Assembly: GCA_902168105.1 (NCBI GenBank)
Contig: CABHOY010000037.1
Location: 31,544-95,543 of the forward strand
Length of the DNA stretch: 64,000 bases
From: an uncultured Flavihumibacter sp.
Lineage (GTDB): Bacteria; Bacteroidota; Bacteroidia; Chitinophagales; Chitinophagaceae
Direction of reading: 5' to 3'
Made by a program: the position numbers and the translations under genes. Numbering within the stretch: position 1 is the stretch's first letter; each line of letters begins with the position of its first letter. The notes below the pieces were generated by a model. It saw only the letters and a program-made list of their open reading frames with translations, did not search any database and was not told where the DNA came from. This document shows, piece by piece, positions 8,405 through 17,849 of the stretch.

Positions 8405-8742
8405 TGAACGGGAGTTTATGTAGTCAGATTAATTACCCGCAAGTTCAGACAAAATAATCTGAAATCACGGGTGTAGCAGTAAAATATTTTCAGTGGATGG
8501 AGGTATCGGACAGGATTATACCGTCTGTGCATACAACGTGCATTATACAAGGATCATACAAGGATTAACTTACGTTCATCTTACGTTCAAAGACGTAAGA
8601 TGAACGTAAGTTAATCCTTGTATGAAGCTCTTATGAAGCAGATTATATCCGAGAAGGGACCAGGACCGGAACAGGTTTTGCTGTTGTTGCCTGAAAGCAA
8701 TTAAATAATGATTAATTTTAGGCTGGTAAGATAATAAACAAT
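8405..8742. other. Intergenic region with a 33-bp-arm palindrome
   Basis: No gene. The stretch is dominated by the repeat and palindrome at 8527-8639, described separately. It lies between divergent starts (serine hydrolase on minus, GAF protein on plus), so it must also hold their promoters. Confidence 0.6.
8527..8639. repeat. Ten 11-base units arranged as repeated pairs, with a near-perfect palindrome
   Basis: Reading in 11-base steps, each unit is repeated once before the next begins: GTGCAT at 8527 and 8538; ATACAAGGAT at 8545 and 8556; CTTACGTTCA at 8569 and 8580; ACGTAAG at 8593 and 8604; TATGAAGC at 8621 and 8632. In addition 8554-8586 and 8593-8625 are exact inverted copies (33 bases, 6-base loop). 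See findings. Confidence 0.85.
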
Positions 8743-11097
8743 ATGAACGGACACTCCTTTCCAGACAGTCCATTTCAGATAGAGCTGAGTTTCTTCCATG
8801 TTATCGGAGAATTGGAAAAACAGGCGGCAGGGCCGGTGAGTGAAGCATCCATCCGGGCTAAGGCTTTACTCGCCGAGGTAGAGAACTGCCCTGAACTGAT
8901 CGAGGGACTTACGACTGCCGGACAGATAGAAAAGAACGGGGACCTGATCCACCGGCTGCTGGCAGATTACTTCCCGGAAGCCCTGACATCCAATGAGATC
9001 AAAGCGGTCAACCTTCCCTATGCAGATCTCATATTCAATCATACAGCCCGTTTTAAGAAAATACTGCAAGCGGCGGGACCCGATTTTTCGTTTAATATCA
9101 GGGATTTCGATGAGCATCAATTCTATGTGCTGAGCTGCTGTATCATCCTCAATGAGTTCTACGGCACATCGCTGGACTTCGCCAGACCGCTGTTCTATGA
9201 TATTCCCACAGCAGATGGTGTTATAAAACATTACAGGATCCTATATAATGCAGATTTCCTTGATATATTGCCGACGCCAAAGTCGCTTACGCTAACGCCT
9301 GAAGACATTGACCTCCTGCTGAACAATTATGATGACCTGGACCTATGGAAATCAAAATTCCCTAAAGAAAGCTGGATACTGAGAGGGTTTGCCATCATGA
9401 CCCTGTATGACGCCACGGTGGAGAATGCCGTATCGATCTTAAAGGAACAACTGCTTGGGTTGAATGCGGGTTTTGAAGATAAAATACAATCCATCTTCCG
9501 GTCTATTTACCGTATTCCTGACATCAAGGTCGGATTTACACTGTATAATCCTGAAGAGGACCATTTCAGCATCGATACTTTAGGAAAACACCTGGAAAGT
9601 TATATTGTGCAGGGCAATGGCGAACATGAGGCCCATTCGTTGTTATGTACCAGTTCGTATAACTGCCTGATAAAGAAGAAACAATATTATGCGATATCTG
9701 ATGTGAATGAATTACTTGCCATTGATCCGGAACACCGGTTAGGCAATTACTTCCATCAGCAGGGTATCAATAGCTTTATTCTGGCCCCCGTTGTCAAACA
9801 CGGCAAGCTGCTGGGGGTACTGGAAATAGTTTCCCTGCGGGCCAAAGAACTGAACAGCATCAATGCCAATAAGCTGCAGGTGGTTATGCCTTTTATGACA
9901 GATAATATCGAGAGGGTGATCGCTGAAATGCAGAACCAGATACAGGCCGTCATTCAGGAGAAATATACAGCCATTCACGGTAGCGTATACTGGAAGTTCA
10001 GGGAAGAAGCAAAGCAACTGATCCTCCAGCAGCAGGATGGGAAGGATTATGGTTTACAGGAGATCGTATTTCCGGATGTGTACCCCTTATATGGACAGAT
10101 CGATATCAAGGGCTCATCTGAAATACGTAATACCAGTGTGCAACAGGACCTGCAACTGCAGGTAAAGACGCTGGCCACGCTATTGAAACAGTTAAGTAAC
10201 CTGTCGTACGCGGAAGTACTGGAAGAGCTCTGGAATGGGAGCCCCTCCGGAGGAGAAGATCAGCCTCAGTACCAACACGATTTTCAGGCGGTACTGGAAC
10301 AGCTGCGCGAATACCTGGTAGAACTTTCTTTCCCTTTAAGAGCCGGTACGGAGCAATATATCACGGCCTACCTGGTTAATGAGGTACATCCGCTTTTACA
10401 ACCTCTGGCAACCGATCCGAGGGTACAGGCATATTTTAAAGAGAATGATAAAGAGAAGGGGCAGTTTCATCTGCAAAGACGGAAATATGAGAAGACGATC
10501 GCTACCATCAATAATAAACTTTCGGACATCATAGACCGGAACCAGTCTATTGCCCAGGTCTTATTCCCTCATTACTATGAGCGGTTCAAAACTGATGGAA
10601 TAGAACATAATCTGTACATCGGCGCCTCTATCTCACCGAAACTGCAATTCAGTCTGCAACGCTTGTACGACCTTCGTTTGTGGCAGTTACAGACGCTTTG
10701 TGAAATGGAAATAGCGCATCATCAAATGAAGGCGGAATTACCTTATCCCCTGGATGTGACCTCACTGATACTCGTCTACAATGCCACTATCGCCATCCGT
10801 TTCCGGATGGACGAGAAACGGTTTGATGTGGATGGCAGTTATAATGCCCGCTTTGAGATCGTGAAAAAGCGGATCGACAAAGCCTTTATTAAGGATACTA
10901 CGGAGCGTATCACCCAGTCGGGCAAGATCACCATTGTTTATTCCAACTATACCGAGGAAGAGGAATATCTGCGGTATATCAGGACCTTACAATCGCAAAT
11001 GATACTGGACAATGATATTGAGCAATTTGATATCGAGGACCTTCAGGGCGTATCGGGGTTAAAAGCGATCCGGGTAAAGATCCTCCACTTAATGTGA
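8743..11097 (+). CDS. Large GAF-domain cytoplasmic protein
   Basis: 784 residues without signal or membrane segment. A GAF-like domain lies at about 262-405 (VGFTLYNPEEDHFSIDTLGK ... QGINSFILAPVVKHGKLLGV). The N-terminal 250 and C-terminal 370 residues are helical and match no domain I can name; VFPDVYPLYGQIDIKGSSEI at about 445 is a striking conserved-looking motif. No kinase, cyclase, phosphodiesterase or DNA-binding motif is seen, so the output is unknown. Proteins of this architecture occur as lone genes in Chitinophagaceae. It ends with a strong terminator shared with the GH16 gene. Confidence 0.8.
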   Translation: MNGHSFPDSPFQIELSFFHVIGELEKQAAGPVSEASIRAKALLAEVENCPELIEGLTTAGQIEKNGDLIHRLLADYFPEALTSNEIKAVNLPYADLIFNHTARFKKILQAAGPDFSFNIRDFDEHQFYVLSCCIILNEFYGTSLDFARPLFYDIPTADGVIKHYRILYNADFLDILPTPKSLTLTPEDIDLLLNNYDDLDLWKSKFPKESWILRGFAIMTLYDATVENAVSILKEQLLGLNAGFEDKIQSIFRSIYRIPDIKVGFTLYNPEEDHFSIDTLGKHLESYIVQGNGEHEAHSLLCTSSYNCLIKKKQYYAISDVNELLAIDPEHRLGNYFHQQGINSFILAPVVKHGKLLGVLEIVSLRAKELNSINANKLQVVMPFMTDNIERVIAEMQNQIQAVIQEKYTAIHGSVYWKFREEAKQLILQQQDGKDYGLQEIVFPDVYPLYGQIDIKGSSEIRNTSVQQDLQLQVKTLATLLKQLSNLSYAEVLEELWNGSPSGGEDQPQYQHDFQAVLEQLREYLVELSFPLRAGTEQYITAYLVNEVHPLLQPLATDPRVQAYFKENDKEKGQFHLQRRKYEKTIATINNKLSDIIDRNQSIAQVLFPHYYERFKTDGIEHNLYIGASISPKLQFSLQRLYDLRLWQLQTLCEMEIAHHQMKAELPYPLDVTSLILVYNATIAIRFRMDEKRFDVDGSYNARFEIVKKRIDKAFIKDTTERITQSGKITIVYSNYTEEEEYLRYIRTLQSQMILDNDIEQFDIEDLQGVSGLKAIRVKILHLM

Positions 11098-11107
11098 CTA
11101 TAAACAG

Positions 11108-11145
11108 GCAGGCCCATTATGCTAGTCCAAGCATAATGGGCCTGC
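11108..11145. terminator. Bidirectional terminator
   Basis: A perfect 16-base stem (GCAGGCCCATTATGCT with its complement) and 6-base loop stand between the convergent GAF and GH16 genes. Confidence 0.85.
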
Positions 11146-11176
11146 TCTATACAATTGAAACCCTATCAGACAAATA

Positions 11177-12406
11177 TTAGCGGGTGAATTTCTCCCAACC
11201 CTGGATAGTAGGGCGGTTACATGTCATAGGCTGAAGACCGTCTTCAGAGGACACATATGCGCCGTTATTACCACGCAGAGAGAAAGTACCGTCACCGTTA
11301 TCGATCCAGTCGAATTTCTCCCAGTCCTGGATGGTTGGACGGTTACAGGTCATCGCCTGTACGCCATTTTCAGAAGACAGGTATTTACCCATGCTCTGCA
11401 GGGCAACTTTACCACCACCAGCATCAACAACTGTGAACTGTTCCCAGGCCTGAACGGTAGGACGATTACAAATAACCGGCTGTACGCCATTCTCACCGCT
11501 TACGAAGGAACCATTGTTACCTCTCAGAGAGATAGTGGAACCGATAGGAGCAGTGCCATTACCACCGTCAGGACTGTCGGTGATGCTGTATACCCTTACG
11601 TAATCCACCAGCATAGTTGCAGGCAATGCAGCGTCGTTGATGTTGTTACCAGGCAGGTTACCACCTACTGCGATGTTCAGCAGGATGAAGAAAGGTGCGT
11701 GGAATTCTTCAGTACCGTTGATGTTGTTCAGGATATTCGCTTCATGGAATTGAACGCCGTCTACAAACCAGCGGATAGATGAAGCATCCCAGTCTACCGC
11801 ATAAACGTGGTAGTTGGTAGGTGTAGTCTGGGTGTTACCGCCATAATAAGAATACACGGTATTAAACCAGTGGATAGTACCCAGCACAGTGTTGCCGGTG
11901 TTTACGTGCTCCATGATGTCGATCTCACCACAAGCAGGCCAGCCAGCGCCGGTGCTGATGCTGTTACCTAACATCCAGAAAGCAGGCCATAAACCCTGTA
12001 CACCCGGAAGTTTAATACGGGCTTCGATACGGCCGTATTTGGTAGAAAATTTGCCGTTACTGTTGATACGACCGGAAGTATACGGTTGTCCCTGAACAGT
12101 TTGTTTACGTGCGGTGATCACCAGGTTACCACCGTTAACGGCTACGTTCTCAGTTTGATAGAACTGCTTTTCATTGTTTACGCCCAGGTTACCATTTTCA
12201 TACCCCCATTTGTTGGTATTCAGGCTGGTACCATCAAATTCGTCGGACCAAACCAGGTTGTAAGCTTTAGCGGCTACAGCGCCCTGGGTTTTGTCGTTGA
12301 CAGAGAGTTTAGGCGCTTTCTCTGCCTGGTTGTCTTTTGTACAGGATGTGATTGCTGCTGCAAGCAGCAGTAGGCTCATTAGCCCGGAGAAGGTCTGTTT
12401 TTTCAT
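11177..12406 (-). CDS. GH16 beta-glucanase lipoprotein with fascin-like trefoil domain
   Basis: 409 residues. A lipoprotein signal ends at ITSC (Cys22). A GH16 catalytic domain covers about 48-275, with the retaining nucleophile and acid/base motif E161-I-D163-I-M-E166 and flanking WPAFWML. The usual substrates of this motif class are beta-1,3- or mixed-linkage glucans. The C-terminal 120 residues hold three repeats of about 42 residues (SLRGNNGSFVSGENGVQPVI..., LQSMGKYLSSENGVQAM..., SLRGNNGAYVSSEDGLQPM...), a beta-trefoil of the fascin/carbohydrate-binding type. The repeats are close at DNA level too, suggesting recent duplication. It would be a surface or periplasmic enzyme. A regulator gene is divergent from it 278 bases away. 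Confidence 0.92.
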   Translation of the reverse strand: MKKQTFSGLMSLLLLAAAITSCTKDNQAEKAPKLSVNDKTQGAVAAKAYNLVWSDEFDGTSLNTNKWGYENGNLGVNNEKQFYQTENVAVNGGNLVITARKQTVQGQPYTSGRINSNGKFSTKYGRIEARIKLPGVQGLWPAFWMLGNSISTGAGWPACGEIDIMEHVNTGNTVLGTIHWFNTVYSYYGGNTQTTPTNYHVYAVDWDASSIRWFVDGVQFHEANILNNINGTEEFHAPFFILLNIAVGGNLPGNNINDAALPATMLVDYVRVYSITDSPDGGNGTAPIGSTISLRGNNGSFVSGENGVQPVICNRPTVQAWEQFTVVDAGGGKVALQSMGKYLSSENGVQAMTCNRPTIQDWEKFDWIDNGDGTFSLRGNNGAYVSSEDGLQPMTCNRPTIQGWEKFTR

Positions 12407-12684
12407 AGTTTTAAATAATTCCGGTTTTCATTGTTCCCGCATAGTGCATTCATCGCTCCGGAAAATGGGTGACACGCCCTTTATCCGAAGACGGGAAAAT
12501 GTTAACGCGGAAACTGGTTATTTTGATCAGGGCAAAGATGGAGTTAATATTTTATGTTCCCTCATTTTAGGGGTACGTCTAATCTACTACAAGCCAAACA
12601 CAGTCTATTGATTATCAATAAACATTATTTACGTCATCGCCACTTCAAGCGATAATATTCATATTTTTATTAAAACGTTATGAA
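12407..12684. promoter_or_regulatory. Divergent promoter region, GH16 versus HTH regulator
   Basis: A 278-base spacer between two divergent genes. It must contain both promoters and possibly the binding site of the regulator encoded at 12685. I could not pick clear boxes. Confidence 0.4.
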
Positions 12685-15621
12685 ATGAACAAGCTCCTTT
12701 TGCTTGTCTTGTCTATCCTATGGGCTGGCGACAACCTGGCACAACAGATCATCGGTTTGCCGCCAATTGTTAACTACACCCGACAACAATACCCGGGGGG
12801 TGGTCAGACCTGGGACCTGGATATGGACCGGAATGGCATCCTTTATTTCGCCAACAATGAGGGGTTGATGACCTTCAATGGTCATTCCTGGAAATTACTA
12901 CCGGTCCCTAATCATACACGGCTACGGTCGGTGAAGACTGATAAGGACGGGCGTATATATGTAGGCGCCCAGGATGATTTCGGCTATTACCTGGCCGATG
13001 GAGATGGCGTATTACGGTATACATCCCTGAAACCAGCAGTCAGGGACCGGAAGGACCAGTTTGCAGATGTCTGGGACATTGTACTGTATGACGGCGGTGT
13101 CTTTTTCCGGGGTACTACCAAGATATTTTATTACGACAAACAACGCATACATGTTTACCCTGCCTCTTCGCAATGGCATGTGTTACGAAGCACCGGTAAC
13201 GGACTATACGCCCAGGATGCCGAAAAGGGCCTTATGCAGTTCAAAGCCGGCGCCTGGCTGCCGGTGTGTACAGAAGTAGCCAAAAAGGGCCTGCTGATCA
13301 GGGAGATCATAGGGGCAGCGGATAAAGGAGATACCAGCGGAGAACATCATAACACAGATGCGGCTAATGACACGCTATTGATCTGCACTTTAAAACACGG
13401 CCTTTTTAAGTTGTACCAGGGACACCTCTACCCTTTCGAGACTGCAGCTTCTTCTATTTTTATCCGGAACCAGATCTACTGTGCACGCCCCTGGGGAGAT
13501 AAGCAGTTGCTGGTCGGCACCTCCTATGGCGGATGTTATATAATGCACCGGGAAACGGGGGCGCTTATCCAGCAGTTTACGGTCAGCGAAGGACTACAAC
13601 ACAACAGCGTACTGAAGATCTTCACTGACCGGGGAAAGAATATCTGGCTGACGCTGGACAACGGTATTGACATGGTGCGGTATAACACGGCGGTAAAACA
13701 GATCCTGCCGGACAATAAACGTTACCTGACCACTTATACAGCTACGGTCTTTGACAAGCAATTATATATCGGCACCTCAGATGGTGTATTCAGTACACCT
13801 CTTGGCGGACAGTCCGACTTCAGTTTTCTTGAGAGCCGCTTCCGGCAGATCGATAATACAGCGGGGCAGGTATGGAGTATTTCGAATGTAGGGTCGCATC
13901 TGCTGATGGGGCACCATGAAGGAGCGTTCGAGATAAAGGAACAACGCGCGGTCCCCTTGTCGAAGCTTACGGGATGCTGGTTATTTCAGCCACTGTCTTC
14001 CTATATGCTGGCGGGATGTTATACAGGGTTGCAGCTGATGGACAAGAGAGGAAATATATTGTCGGCCGCCAGAAAGATAAAAGGGTTATCTGAGTCGCTA
14101 CGGTTCCTGACGGTGGAAAACGACAGCACGATATGGGCGTCCCACCCATACCGGGGTGTATTCAAAATGCACCTGGGCAGGGATACCATCCTGCGATATA
14201 CATTGTATACACAGAAGAACGGGTTGCCTGCCGACTACAATAATTTCGTGTTCCGCATCAGGGGTAAAATGATAGTGGCCACACAGTCGGGCGCATATGA
14301 ATATGATGCGGCGCTGGACCGTTTTATGCCGTCGTACTGGCTGCATCCTATCCTTAAGAACGCCAGTTTGCAATACATCTCTGAAGACGCTGTGGGGAAT
14401 GTCTGGTTTATCTCTAATAAGATGCCTGGTGTGATCGACTTTCATAAACCGGTACCCGAGCATGCTTACAGCATTGTTTATTTCCCGGAACTAAAGGGAC
14501 AGATCGTCAGTGGTTTTGAGTTCCTCTATCCTTATAATGACGAGAACATTTTCGTAGGGGCGGAAAAGGGAATGTATCATATCAATTACCGGCATTACCG
14601 GCAGGCAAAAGAGCAGCCGCTGGTGCTCATCAGCCAGGTGAGTGCACATGGAGCGGCGGATAGCCTGTTATTCGGCGGGTATCATCCCCTGGGAAAACAT
14701 TCTTTCAAGGCGATGCCCAATGCCTTTTCCAGCTTTCATTTTGAGTATGCATCACCGGTATACAGTCAGGGCAATACCATTGAATACAGTTATAAGCTGA
14801 CAGGGTTTGATCATCAATGGAGCGAATGGTCAGTTAAAACGGAGAAAGACTATACGAACCTTCCATATGGTCCTTATAGCTTTTTAGTAAAGGCGAAAGA
14901 TAATCTGGGTAATGTATCCACTCCTGCCGTATACTCGTTCCGGATATTACCAGCCTGGTATCAGACTACTTTGGCGAGAAGCGGGTATGTACTGCTGGCA
15001 TTGACATTACTGCTGTGGTTCTACATTTCCCAGAAAAGAAAATTTGCCAGGCAGCAGCGCCGGTATCAGCAGAAGCAGGAGCAATTGATCCTGCGGCATA
15101 AATTTGAAAAAGAGCAACGTGAAAAGGAACTGATAAGTCTTCAGAATGAGAAACTGACCACCGAGGTACGTTTTAAGAACAAGGAACTGGCGACAGCCAC
15201 CATGTACCTTCTTCACAGGGGAAAGGTGCTGGCGAATATCAAGGAGGAATTGCAGGTGGCGATAAAAAAGATCACACCTGCACCTGACAGTGTATTTAAA
15301 AAAGTGCTGCGCCTTTTTGAAGAAGCAGAAAACAACGACGAAGACTGGGAGCAATTCTCCCGGCACTTTGACGAGGTGCATAACAACTTTCTGTTCACGC
15401 TGAAACGAAAATATCCTGATTTAAGTACTACCGACCTCAAGTTGTGCGCTTACCTGCGTATTAACCTGACCACAAAGGAAATAGCGCAGTCCCTGGGTAT
15501 TTCAGTAAGGGGGGTGGAAACCAGCAGATACCGGTTGCGGAAGAAGCTCGAATTGCCGGCAGATACGAGTTTATATGATTTCCTAATGGCCATAACCGAC
15601 GCGCCGGAGAAACCGGTGTAA
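12685..15621 (+). CDS. Membrane-anchored propeller sensor with LuxR-type HTH
   Basis: 978 residues. A signal segment (residues 1-19) leads to about 670 residues of beta-propeller blades of the two-component regulator propeller kind (NGILYFANNEGLMTFNGHSW, GRIYVGAQDDFGYY, NIWLTLDNGID), then a Y_Y_Y domain (about 695-755: YSYKLTGFDHQWSEWSVKTE). One membrane helix lies at about 765-785, a coiled coil at 790-840, and a C-terminal helix-turn-helix at about 905-965 (LTTKEIAQSLGISVRGVETS). No histidine kinase domain is present, so this is a one-component cousin of the hybrid two-component sensors that control polysaccharide loci. It is placed to detect a glycan outside and control the divergent GH16 gene; that target is inference. 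Confidence 0.88.
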   Translation: MNKLLLLVLSILWAGDNLAQQIIGLPPIVNYTRQQYPGGGQTWDLDMDRNGILYFANNEGLMTFNGHSWKLLPVPNHTRLRSVKTDKDGRIYVGAQDDFGYYLADGDGVLRYTSLKPAVRDRKDQFADVWDIVLYDGGVFFRGTTKIFYYDKQRIHVYPASSQWHVLRSTGNGLYAQDAEKGLMQFKAGAWLPVCTEVAKKGLLIREIIGAADKGDTSGEHHNTDAANDTLLICTLKHGLFKLYQGHLYPFETAASSIFIRNQIYCARPWGDKQLLVGTSYGGCYIMHRETGALIQQFTVSEGLQHNSVLKIFTDRGKNIWLTLDNGIDMVRYNTAVKQILPDNKRYLTTYTATVFDKQLYIGTSDGVFSTPLGGQSDFSFLESRFRQIDNTAGQVWSISNVGSHLLMGHHEGAFEIKEQRAVPLSKLTGCWLFQPLSSYMLAGCYTGLQLMDKRGNILSAARKIKGLSESLRFLTVENDSTIWASHPYRGVFKMHLGRDTILRYTLYTQKNGLPADYNNFVFRIRGKMIVATQSGAYEYDAALDRFMPSYWLHPILKNASLQYISEDAVGNVWFISNKMPGVIDFHKPVPEHAYSIVYFPELKGQIVSGFEFLYPYNDENIFVGAEKGMYHINYRHYRQAKEQPLVLISQVSAHGAADSLLFGGYHPLGKHSFKAMPNAFSSFHFEYASPVYSQGNTIEYSYKLTGFDHQWSEWSVKTEKDYTNLPYGPYSFLVKAKDNLGNVSTPAVYSFRILPAWYQTTLARSGYVLLALTLLLWFYISQKRKFARQQRRYQQKQEQLILRHKFEKEQREKELISLQNEKLTTEVRFKNKELATATMYLLHRGKVLANIKEELQVAIKKITPAPDSVFKKVLRLFEEAENNDEDWEQFSRHFDEVHNNFLFTLKRKYPDLSTTDLKLCAYLRINLTTKEIAQSLGISVRGVETSRYRLRKKLELPADTSLYDFLMAITDAPEKPV

Positions 15622-15681
15622 TCATGATGAAAACCAACGGGAAACGGTTATATTTGTAGCTCATTACGCCTTTACCACAAA

Positions 15682-16302
15682 TTGTCATTGCCAGAATCTA
15701 TTATTCATACACGCATAGCGGAAGAAGAGGAAAGAAATTTACTTCACAACGTTGCAGCAGGTGACTGGCAGGCCTTCACGCGCCTTTATGAGGCATATTC
15801 CCCACTGATAATACATTATTTGCAGGTATACCTGCAGGATAAACATGATGTCGAGGAGATCGGTCAGGAGGTCTTTCTGAAAGTCTGGAAAAAAAGAGAA
15901 CTACTTGTAACAGTACGTTCTTTTAAGAACTATGTATTCATCATGGCCAGAAACGCCCTGAATGACTTTCTAAGGGCCCAACAGGCGCAGCAACAGAAAC
16001 AGGCGGGGTATTCCAAAGATTATGTACAGCCGCATTACAGCGCCGACGACAAACTGATCACCGATCAATATGAGTCCATTGCCAGGGCGGCCCTGGATAT
16101 GCTTCCGGAAAAGCAGCGCCGTATTTTCCTTTTACGAACGCGGGACGAAATGACCATACAGGAAATTGCCGATGCTGTAGGCATGTCTGTCGGCGGCATT
16201 CACAAATCACTACAACAGGCCACGAACCATCTCAAAGACTATCTGGCTAAAAATGGTATTAGCTTTACGCTCCTTCTTCTGATACTGTTCTTCCAGCCCT
16301 AA
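15682..16302 (+). CDS. ECF-type RNA polymerase sigma-70 factor (FecI-like)
   Basis: 206 residues with sigma region 2 (FTRLYEAYSPLIIHYLQVYL then QDKHDVEEIGQEVFLKVWKK) and region 4 (LDMLPEKQRRIFLLRTRDEM then TIQEIADAVGMSVGGIHKSL). No ATG fits the frame; the best start is TTG at 15682, since the frame is closed by stops at 15625-15630. Genes for FecR, SusC and SusD follow on the same strand, the standard arrangement in which SusC binding of a ligand frees this sigma factor to transcribe the susCD operon. A short hydrophobic tail (GISFTLLLLILFF) is present at the C-terminus, as in many Bacteroidota FecI homologues. Confidence 0.92.
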   Translation: MSLPESIIHTRIAEEEERNLLHNVAAGDWQAFTRLYEAYSPLIIHYLQVYLQDKHDVEEIGQEVFLKVWKKRELLVTVRSFKNYVFIMARNALNDFLRAQQAQQQKQAGYSKDYVQPHYSADDKLITDQYESIARAALDMLPEKQRRIFLLRTRDEMTIQEIADAVGMSVGGIHKSLQQATNHLKDYLAKNGISFTLLLLILFFQP

Positions 16303-16367
16303 ATTTTTTTTTAACTTTTTTACTGTCCTGGTGAAAATTCGGATTTCGTCACCGTCTTTATACGTAT

Positions 16368-17594
16368 ATGTCATATATGAATATATCCGAAGCCATCGCA
16401 CATATAACAAAACTTGCGGAGGGACAAGCTGTTAGCGAAGAACAGACAGCCCGGTTCCGGCAATGGGTCCTTGAGGACGCGACCGAAGAGGAACTGGAGC
16501 AGCTGGCAGTTGCACATGAATCTGTGTTAATGGGCGTACAGGAGCCGGCATATAATAATAAAGAGATTGTCAGTAATATATATAGCCGGCTGACGGCCTA
16601 CTACGAGGCTGAAACGACCGCCATGGACGAGAGCTACAGACAGGAGACCATTATCAGGAAGGCGACGATACGAAATTACTGGTGGGCCGCAGCGGCTTCT
16701 TTGCTTTTAATTGGTGGCGGCGCAGTATGGTTACTACGTCCTGGGCAACAAAATTCAGGAGCCATTGTGCAAAATACGGACAGCACATTGGCGCCGGGGG
16801 GGAATAAAGCGATACTTACACTGGCGAACGGCCAGCAAATCATATTGGACAACCAGGCTAATGGCAAGATTGCCGTTGCGGGTGGTGTGGATATTATAAA
16901 AGCAGATAGCGGCGCTATCGCTTACACAGGGACAGGGAACAATGTACAATACCACACACTGTCCACTCCCCGGGGTGGACAGTTCCAACTCACATTACCT
17001 GATGGTTCACAGGTTTGGTTGAACTCGGCCTCATCCATACGTTATCCGACGGCATTCACCGGAACTGAAAGAAAGGTGGAGATGACCGGAGAAGGATATT
17101 TTGAAATTGCCCCCGACGCCGCCAAACCCTTTACCGTGAAAGCTAACAGACTTGATGTGCACGTATTGGGCACAGGATTTAACATCATGGCTTATGCCGA
17201 CGAAAATGCCATCCGTACGACGTTGGTGAGCGGATCGGTAAAGGTCGAGGCAGGCGATGCAGCTACGGTACTGACACCGGGCGTACAGGCAAGTCTGAGC
17301 CCTGAAGGAAAGACATTTAAAACCAGCAGACCGGATCTTGCGGAGGTGCTGGCGTGGAAGAACGGGCAGTTCCGTTTTAACCGGACAGGTATTAAAAACA
17401 TTATGCGGCAGGTGTCCCGCTGGTACAATGTGGAAGTAAGTTATGAGGGCAATGTGGACAATATTGAATTCCAGGGCATCTTATCCCGCAAGGTGACGGC
17501 GAAAGCCTTGCTGGAGACCCTGGAAGCCACAGGAGATGTACATTTTGAAATACAAGGAGATCATATAAGCGTCATACCAGGCGCCAGAAGATAA
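16368..17594 (+). CDS. FecR family anti-sigma factor
   Basis: 408 residues. The cytoplasmic N-terminal part (about 1-100) binds the sigma factor, one membrane helix lies at about 104-124 (WWAAAASLLLIGGGAVWLL), and the periplasmic part holds a FecR domain (about 190-290: TPRGGQFQLTLPDGSQVWLN) and a C-terminal STN-like DUF4974 domain (about 330-400). It would pass the signal from the STN domain of the SusC protein to the sigma factor encoded 66 bases upstream. A second in-frame ATG lies three codons in. All family features are present. Confidence 0.93.
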   Translation: MSYMNISEAIAHITKLAEGQAVSEEQTARFRQWVLEDATEEELEQLAVAHESVLMGVQEPAYNNKEIVSNIYSRLTAYYEAETTAMDESYRQETIIRKATIRNYWWAAAASLLLIGGGAVWLLRPGQQNSGAIVQNTDSTLAPGGNKAILTLANGQQIILDNQANGKIAVAGGVDIIKADSGAIAYTGTGNNVQYHTLSTPRGGQFQLTLPDGSQVWLNSASSIRYPTAFTGTERKVEMTGEGYFEIAPDAAKPFTVKANRLDVHVLGTGFNIMAYADENAIRTTLVSGSVKVEAGDAATVLTPGVQASLSPEGKTFKTSRPDLAEVLAWKNGQFRFNRTGIKNIMRQVSRWYNVEVSYEGNVDNIEFQGILSRKVTAKALLETLEATGDVHFEIQGDHISVIPGARR

Positions 17595-17754
17595 TATGGG
17601 ACAATACGATCAGGTATAGGGTACAATTCAGCATTCAACAAATACGCTAACAGATCAATCAAACATCTAATTAACATCAACAACCAACCAACAGAGTATG
17701 TAGTAGAACAGTAACCAAAAAATCAGCAACAGCTTCGAGAGCGTCCTGAAAAAA

Positions 17755-17785
17755 GCGGGACCCCAACTGGAACTTGGGGTCCTGC
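17755..17785. terminator. Hairpin in the leader upstream of susC
   Basis: A 12-base stem (GCGGGACCCCAA with TTGGGGTCCTGC, one G-U). No T-run follows in the plus direction; a run of A's precedes it. It either ends readthrough from fecR or shapes the susC leader. The role is uncertain. Confidence 0.45.
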
Positions 17786-17849
17786 TATAAGGACTACTTC
17801 ATTAATGTCTCTTACGTCATTTAATCAGTAAATCCCTAAATGTACAAGT

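Noticed and set aside
8743..11097. GAF protein considered as a cyclic-nucleotide enzyme or histidine kinase
   Set aside because: No GGDEF, EAL, HD, cyclase or kinase motif could be found anywhere in the chain.
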